NCBI GenBank assembly: GCA_009763385.1
Contig: VDCT01000284.1
Location: forward strand, 248,001-312,000
Source of the DNA: Coix lacryma-jobi var. lacryma-jobi
Taxonomy: Eukaryota; Streptophyta; Magnoliopsida; Poales; Poaceae
Length of the DNA: 64,000 nt
Direction: 5' to 3'
The notes under the pieces were generated by a model. It made no database searches. It was not told where the DNA came from and was given only the letters and a program-made list of their open reading frames with translations. The position numbers were made by a program, and so were the translations under genes. Shown piece after piece: positions 52,932-64,000 of this stretch (position 1 is its first letter; every line of letters starts with the position of its first letter).

Positions 52932-55551
52932 ATGGATCGCGGCGTGGGCAAGCCGCCGTTTTTTGATGGGACGAACTATGCGTATTGGAAGATACGCATG
53001 TCGACCTATCTTCAGAGTATGGGTGCTTCTATTTGGGATATTTGCAATTCTACAGATTACGTGGTCTTGGCTGCTCGTGTGACTCAACATCAGATCGATG
53101 AGCACGATGCCAATAGCCGAGCCCGTAATGCTCTTTTCTCCTGTTTGAGCATGTCTGAGTTTGATCGCGTTTCTCACCTCGCTACGGCTCGGGAGATTTG
53201 GGCTACTCTTATGCGTTTTCATGAGGGCACCACTCAAGTCAAAACCCGTCTCTATGAGTCGCACAAGCGAGAGTATGAGAACTTTCGACACATGCCTGGC
53301 GAGAGCATAGAAAGTGTATTCGCTCGCTTTCAGGTGATTGTCAACAGGATGAGGGCTAACAAGGCGTTGTTGCCTTTCGACGATCATGAGAGGGCTCTTA
53401 AGCTTTTACACACTCTCGATCGGTCGGTGTGGGACTCCATGGTTCAGGTGATCATCAAATCACCTAACTATGAGACTCTCATGTGCGACGAGCTCTTTAG
53501 TAAGCTCAAGTCCAGTGAGATTGACGCCATGGCGAGGGCCTCTTATGAAAATCCTTCTGGCCCGTCGATGGCTTTGGTTTCTGGTTCTTCTGCTCACACT
53601 TCTGGAGGCTTTGCTTTGTCATCTCTTATTTCTGTTACAGAGGAGCAGCTGGAGTTCATGGCGGATGACGAGTTGGCCCTGCTTGCCAACCGGTTCTCGC
53701 GGTTCCACAATAACCGCATGAACCGTCACCGTGGAGGAGGACGAGGTGGCTGCTACGAGTGTGGAGGCTCGGACCACTTCATCGCCAACTGCCCAAAGAA
53801 GAACAAGCAAGTCTTCGGCAAGGCGGATCCTGGCAACAAGTACGACTCCGGCAAGCGCAAGGAGAAGTACGTCCCCGCCAAGCACAAGCGGAGGGGCGGC
53901 TTCAACAAGAAGTACATCAAGGAGAAGTACTTGGAGAAGGCCCAGGCCGAGCAGCGTGCCTTCTTTGCCACTCTCAGCGATGTCGATGACTCGGATGACG
54001 ACTCCACTGCATCAAGCGATGACGAGTCCGAGAAGAAGAAGAAGATCGAGGACAAGCTAAACGGTCTTTGCTTCTTCGCCGACAATGAGGGCTTCTGCAC
54101 CATGGCCCTCAGCGATGAAGTCAACGGCAAGCTGGAGGAGATCCCCCGGAACGACGACGACGACGACACCTCCCAGGTATCACAGACCCCCGATGAGCTT
54201 TCTACTGAGGTTGATTAACTTACTCCCGCCCTTCTTAGTCAAGATAAGCTGCTTAGGCGTGCTACTAGAGAGAGGAAGGAGTTTAGGCAGAAGTGGGTGG
54301 ATGCGGTGAAGGAACTTGAATCTGTCAAGTCCACCGTTGTCGTGTTTGAGGAAGATGAGTGTGAGATGTGCTCCAAGCACATGACTGACCTTCTCACCTT
54401 GAGGGGGAAGTATGTTGCTTTGGTTGGAGAGGTGGATGAACTTAGAGCTAGATCCTCCGTGCTTGGTGCGTGCAAGTCTTGTGCAGGCTTGCAATCCGAG
54501 TGGGCAGAGAAGAATGCCAAGATTGTGTCTCTTGAGAAGGCCAGCTCGGATAGCACTTGTGTGTCTAGATGCATTTTGTGTGAGGGTTTGGAGATGGAGA
54601 TTGCAAATGTGAAGCATGACAAGATGCAAACCAAGGAAGAAAACACATACCTTCGGACCATCTTGTCATGGGTGTCTTGTGGTGAGCGGCAGCTTGGGAT
54701 GATGATAGCCCAATTCAAACGTGCTGCTGGAGGTCCTGGTGTTGGTTTTGCTCAGGGTGTTGAGTGTGCTACATCTTTCGGGAAGGTTGGAGAGTTTAGT
54801 GGTCTTAATCCGAGTGAGAAGCCCAACTCCACCACTACTCCCAAACTGACCAAGATTCCACCCAAAGAGCCTCTCAAACCTAACACCAAGGATGGAGTGT
54901 TTGTGGAACCTCCAAGAGCCCCACCCAAGAAACAGACGTGGGCTCCAAAACCAAACCACCTCAGGAACAAGCTAGACACTATGCCACCAATCCATGAGGA
55001 GCTCATGCCACAAAAGAGCCAAGTGATCCACACCCACTACCGTGAGTACCAACAACCCCCTATGAGAGCGGTGAGGTACCACTATGAGCACTGTGGGAGA
55101 GATGGACACTTGAGGGAGTTTTGCTTTAGGCGCAAGAGAGAGGAGCACCGTGCAAAGGAGTTGAACTACACGGACATGTACCATCCTTTCCATGATGTAC
55201 ATGTGCCGAATGTTCAAAGGAGAGCTGCTAGGCCTAGAGGTCCAATGCCTCAAGGTCCTAGGCCGCAAGGAGGACGTGCCCGACGGGATCTCGCTTTTGT
55301 AGGCTATGGACCCCGTGGCGGTGGCTTTATTGTTGAGTGTTACCCCCCCACCGCGTTTTGAGTATCGCGATGGACGCTCTTCCCTCAGCGGACCATGTTT
55401 TCCTATACGTGGTGATCGCTTTCCCCGTAGGCGCGCTAGGAATGGTTTTGCTACTAACCGTTCTTTTGAGCAGCCGGCCCAACACTGGTACACTTCCCAT
55501 TTTACTCACCCCAGTGTTGGACCGTATGCTCACCCTATGTATTTTTATTGA
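52932..55551 (+). pseudogene. gag: gag, Sirevirus copy 3
   Basis: The ATG at 52932 gives MDRGVGKP. The N-terminal core is intact, including the CGA codon that is a stop in copy 2. First CCHC knuckle: C274, C277, H282, C287. A Lys/Arg-rich stretch and an acidic Asp/Ser tract follow, then SQVSQTP near residue 415, a possible LC8-type SQT motif. A TAA at 54216-54218 ends the first 428 codons; the same frame reopens and runs to 55361, where an extra C in a C8 run shifts it. The second knuckle near 55082 has lost its first Cys (Tyr instead). The Arg-rich tail finishes in another frame with TGA near 55549. Two lesions separate it from a full Gag. Confidence 0.92.
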
Positions 55552-55556
55552 TGTAG

Positions 55557-58500
55557 GTAAGGCAATTGGAGAACGTTTGGTTGGTGGATTCCGGGTGCTC
55601 AAGGCATATGACCGGAAACGCCAAGTGGTTCTCCAGTCTTAGTCCAGTTGCCGGAAAGGAGTTTATCACCTTCGGCGACAATAGCAAAGGTAAAGTGTTG
55701 TCTCGTGGGTCGGTGTGAGTTAATGAGCACTTTGTGTTGCGTGATGTTGCTCTTGTTTCTAACTTGCATTTTAACCTTCTTTCTGTTTCGCAACTCTTTG
55801 ATGATGACTATGAGATTCGTTTTAAGCCGAATCTCAATCGTATTTTAGATCCTCAGGGCAATCTTGTGTGCTTGTTTTCGCCCTTTGGGAAAGTCATTGT
55901 GCGAATTTGTCGTTTGGAATTTCTCGTTGTCTTTTGGCTGGACCTTCCTCCTCTGATCTTTGGAAGTGGCATAGGAGACTAGGTCACCTGAGCTTTGACT
56001 TGCTTGCAAGGCTTAGTTCACTTGGCTTAATCCGAGGACTACCCAAGTTGTGCATGGAGAAGGATCTTGTTTGCCATTCTTGTAGACATGGGAAAATGGT
56101 AGCCGCTCCCCTCCATTCGGTGAATCAGGTTATGACTAAGCACCCTGGAGAGCTTTTACACATGGACCTTGTAGGTCCGGCTCGGGTGAGCTCGGTTGGG
56201 GGGAGTGGTATGTGCTTGTTGTTGTTTACAATTTTTCGAGATATTCGTGGGTTTTCTTTTTAGCTGAGAAAACTGAGACTTTCACTTTTATTCGCAATTT
56301 GATCTTGCGACTTCAGAACGAGTTCCCTAAGAACTCGATGAGAGCTATTCGTAGCGATAATGGTTCCGAATTTAAGAACTCGGATTTTGAGAAGTTTTGT
56401 AACTCTTTGGGTTTAGAGCATCAGTTTTCTTCCCCCTACACACCGCCACAAAATGGTGTTGTAGAGAGGAAAAATCGGACCCTTGTTGAGATGGCCAGGA
56501 CGATGCTCGATGAGCATAGGACTTCTAGGCGGTATTGGGCCGAGGCTATTAACACTGCATGCTACATTTCCAATCGCATTTTTCTTCGTGCTTTCTTGAA
56601 GAAAACTTCTTATGAGTTGCGATTTGGGAAGCAACCCAAAGTGAGTTACTTTAGAGTTTTTGGTTGCCACTGTTTTATACTCAAGAAAGGCAACTTGGAC
56701 AAGTTTGAGTCTCGTTCCTCTGGCGGTGTATTTTTGGGTTATGGTAATCATACTCGTGCATATCGTGTACTTAACCTTGATACTAACCGAGTCATGGAGA
56801 CATCCAATGTCACCTTCGACGAGACCATGCATTGTCCTTCTTCTAGATTTGAGCGTGCAGGTGATCACGAGGTTGGCAAACCACTTTTTGATGATGAAGA
56901 AGAAGGTGCTGAAGGGATTGATGATCCAGCACTTCCTCCACCTGTTGTGCCGATTGGGTCGACTTCGACCACGACAACTTCTGACCCCGACGCGTCTACT
57001 TCCACTACATGGGGGCCGTGTGTTCCACCACCTCGGGCTATACCGCTTGTACCCGAGGAGGCACCAGCTACTATTGAGGGGGACGTTACTTTAGCAAGGG
57101 AGGCGTCACGACACATTCAGCGCCAACACCCTCCTCAACAGATGATCGGCGACATCCACAAACGCATCACTCGGTCGAGGTCACAACAAATCTCTCACTT
57201 TGCTCATTCTGCATTTGTTGCTGATTTTGAACCCCAAGATGTTGGACACGCTTTATCTGATCCAGATTGGGTCAATGCCACGCATGAGGAGCTTGAAAAT
57301 TTTGAGAGAAATCGGGTTTGGGTTCTTCCTCCTCTTCCTCTTGAGTGTCACCCTATTGGGACAAAATGGGTTTTCAAAAACAAACAAAGAGAGGATGGCC
57401 ATGTTGTGAGCAACAAGGCCAGACTTGTAGCCCAGGGGTATAGTCAGAAGGAGGGGATAGACTATGAGGAGACTTTTGCTCCTGTAGCTCATTTGGAGGC
57501 AATTAGGATCCTCTTGGCTTTTGCTGCATCCAAAGGTTTTAAACTGTTTCAAATGGATGTCAAGAGTGCCTTTCTAAATGGCTACATAGAAGAAGAGGTG
57601 TATGTGAAACAACCCCCCAGTTTTGAAAATCCCAAGTTTCCAAACCATGTTTTTAAATTTCACAAAGCTTTGTGTGGTTTGAAACAAGCCACTAAGCCTG
57701 GTATGACAGGTTGAAAACCTTTTTGCTTGCTAAGGGTTTTAAAATGGGATGTGTTGATAAAACGCTCTTTCTCCTCAAGCTAGGCAATGAAATTTTGTTG
57801 GTTCAGATTTACGTGGATGATATCATTTTCGGTGGTTCTTCTCATGCTTTGGTTGCCAAGTTTGCAGATACTATGAGCAGGGAATTTGAAATGAGCATGA
57901 TGGGTGAGTTGACGTTTTTCCTCGCGTTGCAAATCAAGCAATCCCGAGAGGGGACGTTCGTGCACCAGGGCAAGTACACGAAGGACATATTGAAGAAGTT
58001 CGATATGGGTGAGGCCAAGCCTCTTCCAACACCCATGTCGATCACGATGGCCCTGGATGCGGACAAGGATGGAGAAGCTGTGGATAAGAAGGACTACCGA
58101 AGTATGATCAGGTCGCTACTATACCTGACGGCAACACGCCCGGACTTCAGTTCGCGGTGTGTCTCTGCGCACGCTTTCAGGCGTTACCACGCACTTCTCA
58201 CTGTCAGGCGGTCAAGCGCATTATGAGGTACTTATGCTTCACACCTGAGTTTGGGATTTGGTATTCTGCTTCTTCCACCCTCTCCCTTTGCGGTTACTCG
58301 GATGCTGATTTTGCTGGTTGCCGACTTGAGCACAAGTCCACCTCTGGGACTTGTCAGTTTTTGGGTTCTTCTCTCATGTCTTGGTCTTCTCGCAAGCAGT
58401 CTAGTGTAACTCAGTCTACCACAGAGGCTGAATATGTTGTTGCGGCTAGCTGCTGTTCCCAGTTGTTGTGGATGATGGCCACTTTGCGTGATTTTGGTCT

Positions 58501-58753
58501 GAGCTTTTCTCGAGTTCCATTGCTTAGTGATAGCACGAGTGCGATTAGCGTTGCTAAGAACCCCGTGCTGCATTCTAAGACCAAACACATTGATGTGCGC
58601 TTTCATTTCTTGTGAGACCACTATGAGAAGGGTGATATCGACCTTCACCATGTCGATACTCATCTTCAGCTGGCAGATATTTTCACCAAGCCTTTGGACC
58701 AATCAACCTTTGCTAGGTTGAGAGGTGAGCTTGGTGTGTGTTTCCCCTTTTAG
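55557..58753 (+). pseudogene. pol: pol, Sirevirus copy 3, frameshifted
   Basis: It opens after the boundary TAG. The protease motif DSGCS is intact near 55587. A TGA near 55716 replaces a conserved CGA. An indel near 55895 and a lost base near 56202 change the frame within integrase; HRRLGH and CHSC lie between them. The frame 56212-57714 gives the integrase core (second Asp near 56358, Glu near 56467) and the first RT blocks. A lost base near 57694 shifts [10 protein letters not shown] is at about 57810 in the next frame. A further loss near 58145 precedes RNase H (DADF near 58301, TKHIDV near 58585), then a TGA at 58613 where copy 2 has CGA. It ends CFPF at 58753. Confidence 0.92.
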
Positions 58754-60218
58754 TTGGGGAAAACATTTTGATTATTGTATCATAGACTGACTTCTTTTAT
58801 TTCTAGCTTTCGCATTTCAGCATTTTTGCATCTTTATCTTTTCGTGCTTCATGTCTATAATCTGTAGAATGAATCTATGCTCTGATTAGTGTATGCTCTA
58901 ATGATATATGATGATGCATGTAGCTTAGGCTCTTTTTGATGACTGATACATGTTATGAGCTGAGCTACTTTTCAGAACTGTGAATATGCATAATTCAACA
59001 TAAAAATTGAAACATGTTCACTATTGAGTTTGGCAACTAGCATGTGTAGAAGGTGTTGAAGTCACTGGTGCTTTTCATATATGCTAGGTTGCTATGTCTC
59101 TAGTTCTGAGTCCTTCACTTGCTTGGTGTGTTCATATTCTATTAAAATTTGAACCAAGTCTAAGTGAATTGAAAAGATCGAGATGGGATTACTTGACAGC
59201 ACATCACAGTATCGAGACTTTTTCTCATTGCACTTTGAGTCAAACTTGAGCCGTGTAGTGTAAGACCGAAACCGTTGCTTCAAGCTTCTGATTGCTTATG
59301 CATAGGCTTAGCTCGGTTGAAAAGTTAGGCAATGTCAAGTTTTCAACCTCTCGCAATCACATGCTGAAATTTCAAACTTGTGTAATCACCGCTGCAACTC
59401 CGATAAAATTTTGAAAGCACAAGTCTATGCTTCATTCTACAGCATGATGATTGAACTTTGCTAGGGGTAGTTCACCTTTTATACATGGTTAGCACTTACA
59501 TGGTTGGTGCTATTTTGATGGTGAAACCCTTTCTGAATGGCTTAAAACTGCTCATTTTGCTCATATGTTCATATTTCGTATTTTGTGATCAGTTTGAGTC
59601 TCTGCTGGCATTTATGCTTGTTTTTGAATCGTTGGATCAGCACTCTTTAGAGCATCTATTCTTTCTATCGACTATATACCTGAAGCTGCTAACCTGCATT
59701 TGTAACTCATATGCATTTGCCTTGTTGTGTGCATTTTCAACTAAGGGGGAGAAATTTGACAAATCATGTCTCTAGTTGTGTGCACTATTGTAGGGGGACT
59801 TTGCGTGCTTGTTTTATTTGACAAGTTTTTGTTGGTCAATTGGTTCGAAGCATTTTTTTCAATTAGTTTGGAGCGATTTTCAGCTTGTGTGGTTTTTCAA
59901 TTGGTTTGGAGCGGTTCTGCTAGTTGTGTTAAGCCTTTGCCTCTTTCTGGAGGGACTAGCTTGTTTCTGTCATTCTTGCTCCGACCTTCTCGCTAGCGGT
60001 GTTGAGCCTGTTCTACCTCTTCTTGAGGGCTAGCTTTGCTTTGCTTGGTTGCGTCGAGCCGTTGCCCATGTCTTTGGGAACCAAGTTGTCTCGCTCACTC
60101 CATTCGACTTTTCCTGGCTTCGCTTCGCTTTTAGTCGACTGGTTGAGTTCGCTTACTTCTTCTTCCTTCTTCTTCTACCTTCATATGATTTGTGTTGGTA
60201 GTTGACAATGCACTCATC
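58754..60218 (+). other. 3' spacer of copy 3
   Basis: Homologous to the other two spacers, with no env-like ORF. AAGGGGGAGA lies at 59743 and the true PPT at 60219. It is shorter than in copies 1 and 2, having lost some PPT-like copies. TTCAATTGGTTTGGAGCG phrases recur at 59835-59920. Confidence 0.8.
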
Positions 60219-60229
60219 AAGGGGGAGAT
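60219..60229 (+). other. Polypurine tract, copy 3
   Basis: AAGGGGGAGAT before the TGTGGATACATGG start of the 3' LTR. Confidence 0.92.
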
Positions 60230-61758
60230 TGTGGATACATGGGTGTATGTCGGATCTTGAGATGATGAGTGATTGTCAACTGGGATGATGCACATGTTCT
60301 TTGGCTTGTCTTGTGCAGGTGTTGAACTCGGATACGATGATCAAAGGCAATGTGAAGGTCAAGTAGAGACGTGCTGTGTCGATGGACCCAGAGCGGTGAA
60401 GGGCAGACGTGAGGCTTGGACTGACGGACCGGTGGCCTGAGGATCGGTCGTGGTGGCTGACAGCCTGGGACAGCGACAAGTGAAGACTTGCGGGTGGACG
60501 GGTTGCATGGGCGGTGCATCCCTCTTCGGTGTCGGTTTGGTGGTTGAGCCACAGAAAAACCACCGAGTGGACGGTTTCTAGGTTTGGGCCTCAAAACCTG
60601 GGTGCGGCCGGTTTCTGAGTTTGGGCCACAAAACTCGGGCTGAGGACGGTTTCCAGGTTTGGGCCTCAAAACCTGGGCGCTGGCGGGTTTCTGAGTTTGG
60701 GCCACAAAACTCAGGCGACGGACGACAGGTTTCCCGGTTTCGGCCTCAAAACCGGGGGATGGCCCAGGTTTCCCGGTTTTGGCCTCAAAACTGGGGGGAG
60801 GTCCGTGAAAAGGACGAGCGGCGCAGTGGCGGCACGTGGCGGCATCTGGTGAGGTCGCGTCGAGGCGAAGCTACCTGATGTGCGGGCGTGGCCATCGGAT
60901 CAACATTAACCTCGAGTTGGTCAGGAATACCCTTAGGGTTAGCCTGCTCTCTCATTAGTTGTAAGGGTAGAAGGGGAATAATGGTATTAGGCTATATTAG
61001 GAGAGGCAACCCCTCCCTCCAGACCATCTCAGCCATTGCTATTTTCATTCTAGGGTTTCCCGCTTCCCATTCCCTGCTGTAGCTACTGAGATCCGTAGAG
61101 ACGGTGAACAATACCTCTGTATATTTGGATTTTGCGAAAATGGGACCGGATTCCCATTGTCTCCTCGTGGGGACAAACTTCGGCTGGCAATTCGTGGTCT
61201 TGATTCGCGTTTTGAACTTGTTCTTCGCGTTCTTCGTTTCTCCATGATTTTCCCGTCACTTGATCTCCCTCCTCGCTGCGTCTTTTTCAAATCCACTTGA
61301 ATCAACTTGTTCTTTGATGTGAGGAGAACATTTTCACTGAAGGAATTTAACTCTACCCTCACGAAAAAGTAGATCGGGTCGATTCAAGTTTTGTGGCAAC
61401 TTTTTTGTTCCTACACCTTCCCTTTCGATTTCTCGTTGATTGAGTTGATTTGAGCGGATGATTTCTTGGGGCTAGTCTCCCAACTACCTCTTGATCATCC
61501 TCTCCAATTTTGGGATCAAGGGATTTTGATTTGGATCGATTTTGGGGAGATTTGGTGAAGTGGCGATTGAAATCGCCTTCACTGGACGTTGGCGGACAGT
61601 CCGCGGCATGACTCTCGGACAGTCCGCGCATCGGGCGTGAGCCAGACCAGTGGCTGCTTGCCCATGCGTTCAGAGGGTCAGGACACCGGCAGACAGTCCG
61701 CAGTGCTAGGTCGCAGACAGTCCGGGCCTGAGCAGAACGAGTTCAGCAGCAGTGCTGT
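60230..61758 (+). repeat. 3' LTR of copy 3, left part
   Basis: It starts TGTGGATACATGG. Dyads of the GGTTTGGGCCTCAAAACC type lie at 60570-60800. GCGGACAGTCCGC-type repeats begin at 61591. It is interrupted at the GCTGT duplication (61754-61758). Confidence 0.92.
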
Positions 61759-62702
61759 TGAGAACACAAGGTTGATATGTGCCCTTGTGGTTCCCTTCCT
61801 GAGTGATGAGTGATCGATCAACGGGCAGCATGTCTCTTGGCTGTGTTGATGTGCAGGTGCGGAGCTCGGACAGTGGTCGAAGGTGAGGTGAAGGTCAAGT
61901 AGGGACGTGCCGTGCCGACGGACCGGGAGCGGTGAAGGGCGGACGTGGAGCTTGGACCGACGGACCAGGAGACCTGAGGACCAGCTGTGGTAGCTGGCAC
62001 GTGGCGTCGACAAGCGAGAGCACATGGGGATGTGCGGTGCATCGGTCGAGTCGGGAGGAAGGTGATGGCGTCGTGACACTTGGCAGGAGGCCGAGAAGGA
62101 TGGCGAATGCACTGTGCCCGGCATGGAGGCTGGACATGCTCCGGCATCGGTGCTGGAACTCGGGGTGTGCAAACCACATCCCGTCTATGGCACGGGTTCG
62201 GTAGCTCAGCCTCGAAAAGCTACCCTCGATGGTTTCCGAGTTTGGGCCTCAAAACTCGGGGTGGCCGGTTTCCAAGTTTGGGCCTCAAAACTCGGCGCGG
62301 ACGGTTTCCAGGTTTGGGCCTCAAAACCTGGGTGCGCGGGTTTCTGAGTTTGGGCCACAAAACTCAGCCTGAGGACAGGTTTCCCGGTTTCAGCCTCAAA
62401 ACCGGGGGAAGGCCCAGGTTTCCCGGTTTCGGTCTCAAAACCGGGGGAGGTCCGCAAAAAGGACGGTCGACGCGTGGCGGCGTGGAGAGGCTGGCGCGGA
62501 GGCGAGGCTATCCACGAGGTAGGCGCGGCGGTCGACTGGGCGGCACATGGCGGCATCCTGAGGCTTGCGTCGAGGTGAAGCTAAGGGTGAGGAAGGCGCG
62601 TGGCCGTCAGATCAGCCATCAGCAGAGTTGGACCGGGATACCCCTAGGGTTGGCCGCTTCGCTCATGTATCTAGGGGTAGAAAGGGGATTATTGTTTTAG
62701 GC

Positions 62703-62710
62703 TATAAATA
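62703..62710 (+). promoter_or_regulatory. TATA box of solo LTR 61759
   Basis: TATAAATA in GGCTATAAATAAGAGAGG. The homologous site in copy 3 is eroded to GGCTATATTAGGAGAGG (about 60990). Confidence 0.6.
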
Positions 62711-63311
62711 AGAGAGGCACCCCTCCTCTCTCTCGATCCTAGCAGTCATTTGTTCCTAAGCTCTCTCTCTCTAGCCCTCGCTTAGGTTCTAATCATACCT
62801 CGCTGCTAGCGATCCGCAGGGAAGACTCAATCTTGTCTCTGTGTTTTGGGAACTTAAGGAAACGAGACCGTATTCTCGTTGTCTCCTCGTGTGGAGGAAT
62901 TTCGGCTGAAATCGAATCGAATCGTGTCTTGTGTTTTGTGTTCTTCACATTTTGGTTTTTCATCTCCCGGAGATTTGCCTCGTTCTCCCTCTCCGTGAGA
63001 TGATTTTCGATTCTACTTGAACCAATTTGTTCTTAGTCGTGAGCTCCTTCTTTCTACCGAAGGAATTCTCTTCTAACCTCACGAATCCATAGATCGGGTT
63101 GATTTCGCGTTCGTTCTTCGTTCTTCCCCCTTTTACGGTGATCCATGAATCTCTCTTGATTGACTTGGTTTGGTGCGATGATCTCTTAGGATTAGCACCC
63201 CAATACATAGAGGATCACCTGGGAGAAGTTTGATCAAAGTCCCTTTTGATTTGGTCGAGTTTTGATCAAATTGACTTTTGTCCCGAGCTGTTTTTCTGCT
63301 CTCTGTTCATC

Positions 63312-63560
63312 CGCGGACAGTCCGCGCCCACAGCGGCGGATAGTCCGGGACTCGGGACTCGGCAGGTTTCGAACAGCGCAGCACGCTATTGTTCTCGGTC
63401 TCTTGACCGGCGGACAGTCCGCGGTACAAACCCGCGGACAGTCCGGGACCTGTCCAGCAGACTTGCAGAACAGTCTGTTGTGGGCTCTGTGATCGGCGGA
63501 CAGTCCGGACCTCCAGTCGCGGATAGTCCGGCGTTCACCGGACAGTCCGGGACCCTGACC
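63312..63560. repeat. GCGGACAGTCCGC cluster in solo LTR 61759
   Basis: At least seven copies or near copies, including GCGGATAGTCCGG variants, lie between unrelated spacers. It is the same motif type as in copies 2 and 3. Confidence 0.85.
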
Positions 63561-63816
63561 CCGGACAATCCAGGAATCTGCAGTCTGTGCAGTTTTGTTC
63601 CGAGGCTTTGGCAGTTGGTTTTGGAGTTTCTCCGGAGGTTCCGTTGTACCACTAGGACATCTCCTAGGGTATCCACCTACTCGTAGGTCGTGAACTCTCC
63701 GGTCGTTTCGAGTCTTCGCTTTTGGGGTGATTTTCTGGGACAAGGGCCATACTATTCACGAGTTGAATTTGAGGCTCCCATTCACCACCCCCTCTGGTCG
63801 CTAATCCGGTCCTTCA

Positions 63817-64000
63817 GCTGTTTTTGCATTTTGACCGGCGGACAGTCCGCCAGGGAACCGCGGACAGTCTGCCCTTGGCGCGGACAGTCCGGGATCCTGC
63901 TGTGTGTTGAGTTTTAGTGCGTTTGCTCTCCTAGCTTTTTTGCTTGGTTTTCGGACTTCTCGTTTGGCCCTAGAGTTCACCAAGAAACCTCTCTACTTGT
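63817..64000 (+). repeat. 3' LTR of copy 3, right part (continues beyond window)
   Basis: It resumes with GCTGTTTTTGCATTTTGACC and CGGACAGTCCG repeats and matches 50436-50619. The end of the LTR lies outside the window. Confidence 0.92.

Larger units (their letters stand above)
61759..63816 (+). mobile_element. Sirevirus-like solo LTR, TSD GCTGT
   Basis: It starts TGAGAACACAAGG and ends CCGGTCCTTCA, flanked by GCTGT at 61754-61758 and 63817-63821. The uninterrupted host sequence is seen at about 50436. Its dyads (62230-62450) and CGGACAGTCCG cluster (63312-63560) resemble the host family, but its 5' 300 bp differ, so it is a separate subfamily. No internal region is present. Confidence 0.94.
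45589..64000 (+). mobile_element. Sirevirus-type Copia retrotransposon, copy 3, with four or more nested insertions
   Basis: 5' LTR pieces (45589-46281, 50150-50850, 52804-52868) join into one LTR that aligns with the 3' LTR (60230-61758 and 63817 onward). Internal region 52869-60229. The 5' LTR is interrupted by the Athila-like tandem, a solo LTR with its own nested solo LTR, and a reversed Sirevirus solo LTR; the 3' LTR by one more. The element continues past the right edge. Coding regions carry several stops and frameshifts. Confidence 0.9.

Overview
This window is heterochromatic-type plant DNA, almost certainly from a grass and probably a panicoid. That inference rests on Sirevirus-type Copia elements with very long LTRs, Athila/Tat-type Gypsy relatives primed by tRNA-Asp, and GC-rich palindromic LTR repeats. 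I find no cellular gene, tRNA, rRNA or CRISPR array. Essentially every base belongs to a nested pile of LTR retrotransposons, a tandem-repeat array, or one MITE.

Layout. (1) 1-5912, minus strand: the 5' part of a Gypsy-like or LARD-like element with an LTR of about 4.3 kb. Its first ORF, broken by frameshifts, starts with a near-copy of the histone H3 tail. It sits inside the 5' LTR of the next element. (2) 5913-16787, plus: Sirevirus copy 1, heavily frameshifted. (3) 16788-22407: an array of about 33 monomers of about 112 bp with a higher-order period of about 1.63 kb, split by a solo LTR (17802-19594, TSD GGGGG). (4) 22408-22596: the start of a second LTR of the solo-LTR family. (5) 22597-45588, minus: an Athila-like tandem (LTR, internal, LTR, partial internal), with an intact-structured Sirevirus (copy 2, 23678-35371, TSD AGAAA) inserted in its gag. 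(6) 45589-64000, plus: Sirevirus copy 3. Its 5' LTR holds the Athila tandem, a solo LTR (46282-50149, TSD ATAGT, itself carrying another solo LTR at 47611-49487, TSD TACGC) and a reversed Sirevirus solo LTR (50851-52803, TSD AATTT). Its 3' LTR holds one more solo LTR (61759-63816, TSD GCTGT).

How the parts relate. All three Sireviruses follow the order LTR, iMet PBS, long Gag with two CCHC knuckles, Pol (protease, integrase, RT, RNase H), a spacer of about 1.5 kb with repeated PPT-like motifs, PPT, LTR. All three are broken by stops or frameshifts. The Athila-like element keeps Gag and part of a protease, but an ORF1-like pseudogene lies where RT and integrase would be expected, so it would need proteins supplied in trans. 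Target-site duplications allow most insertions to be ordered.

Most unusual signals: the H3-tail mimic; LTRs that contain one or two copies of their own tRNA-Asp primer-binding site near the 3' end, suggesting that the LTR boundary has moved outward; the higher-order, G4-prone tandem array abutting an LTR start; a splice-acceptor-like sequence at the gag/pol boundary; and an LTR slot where unrelated palindromes replace each other.
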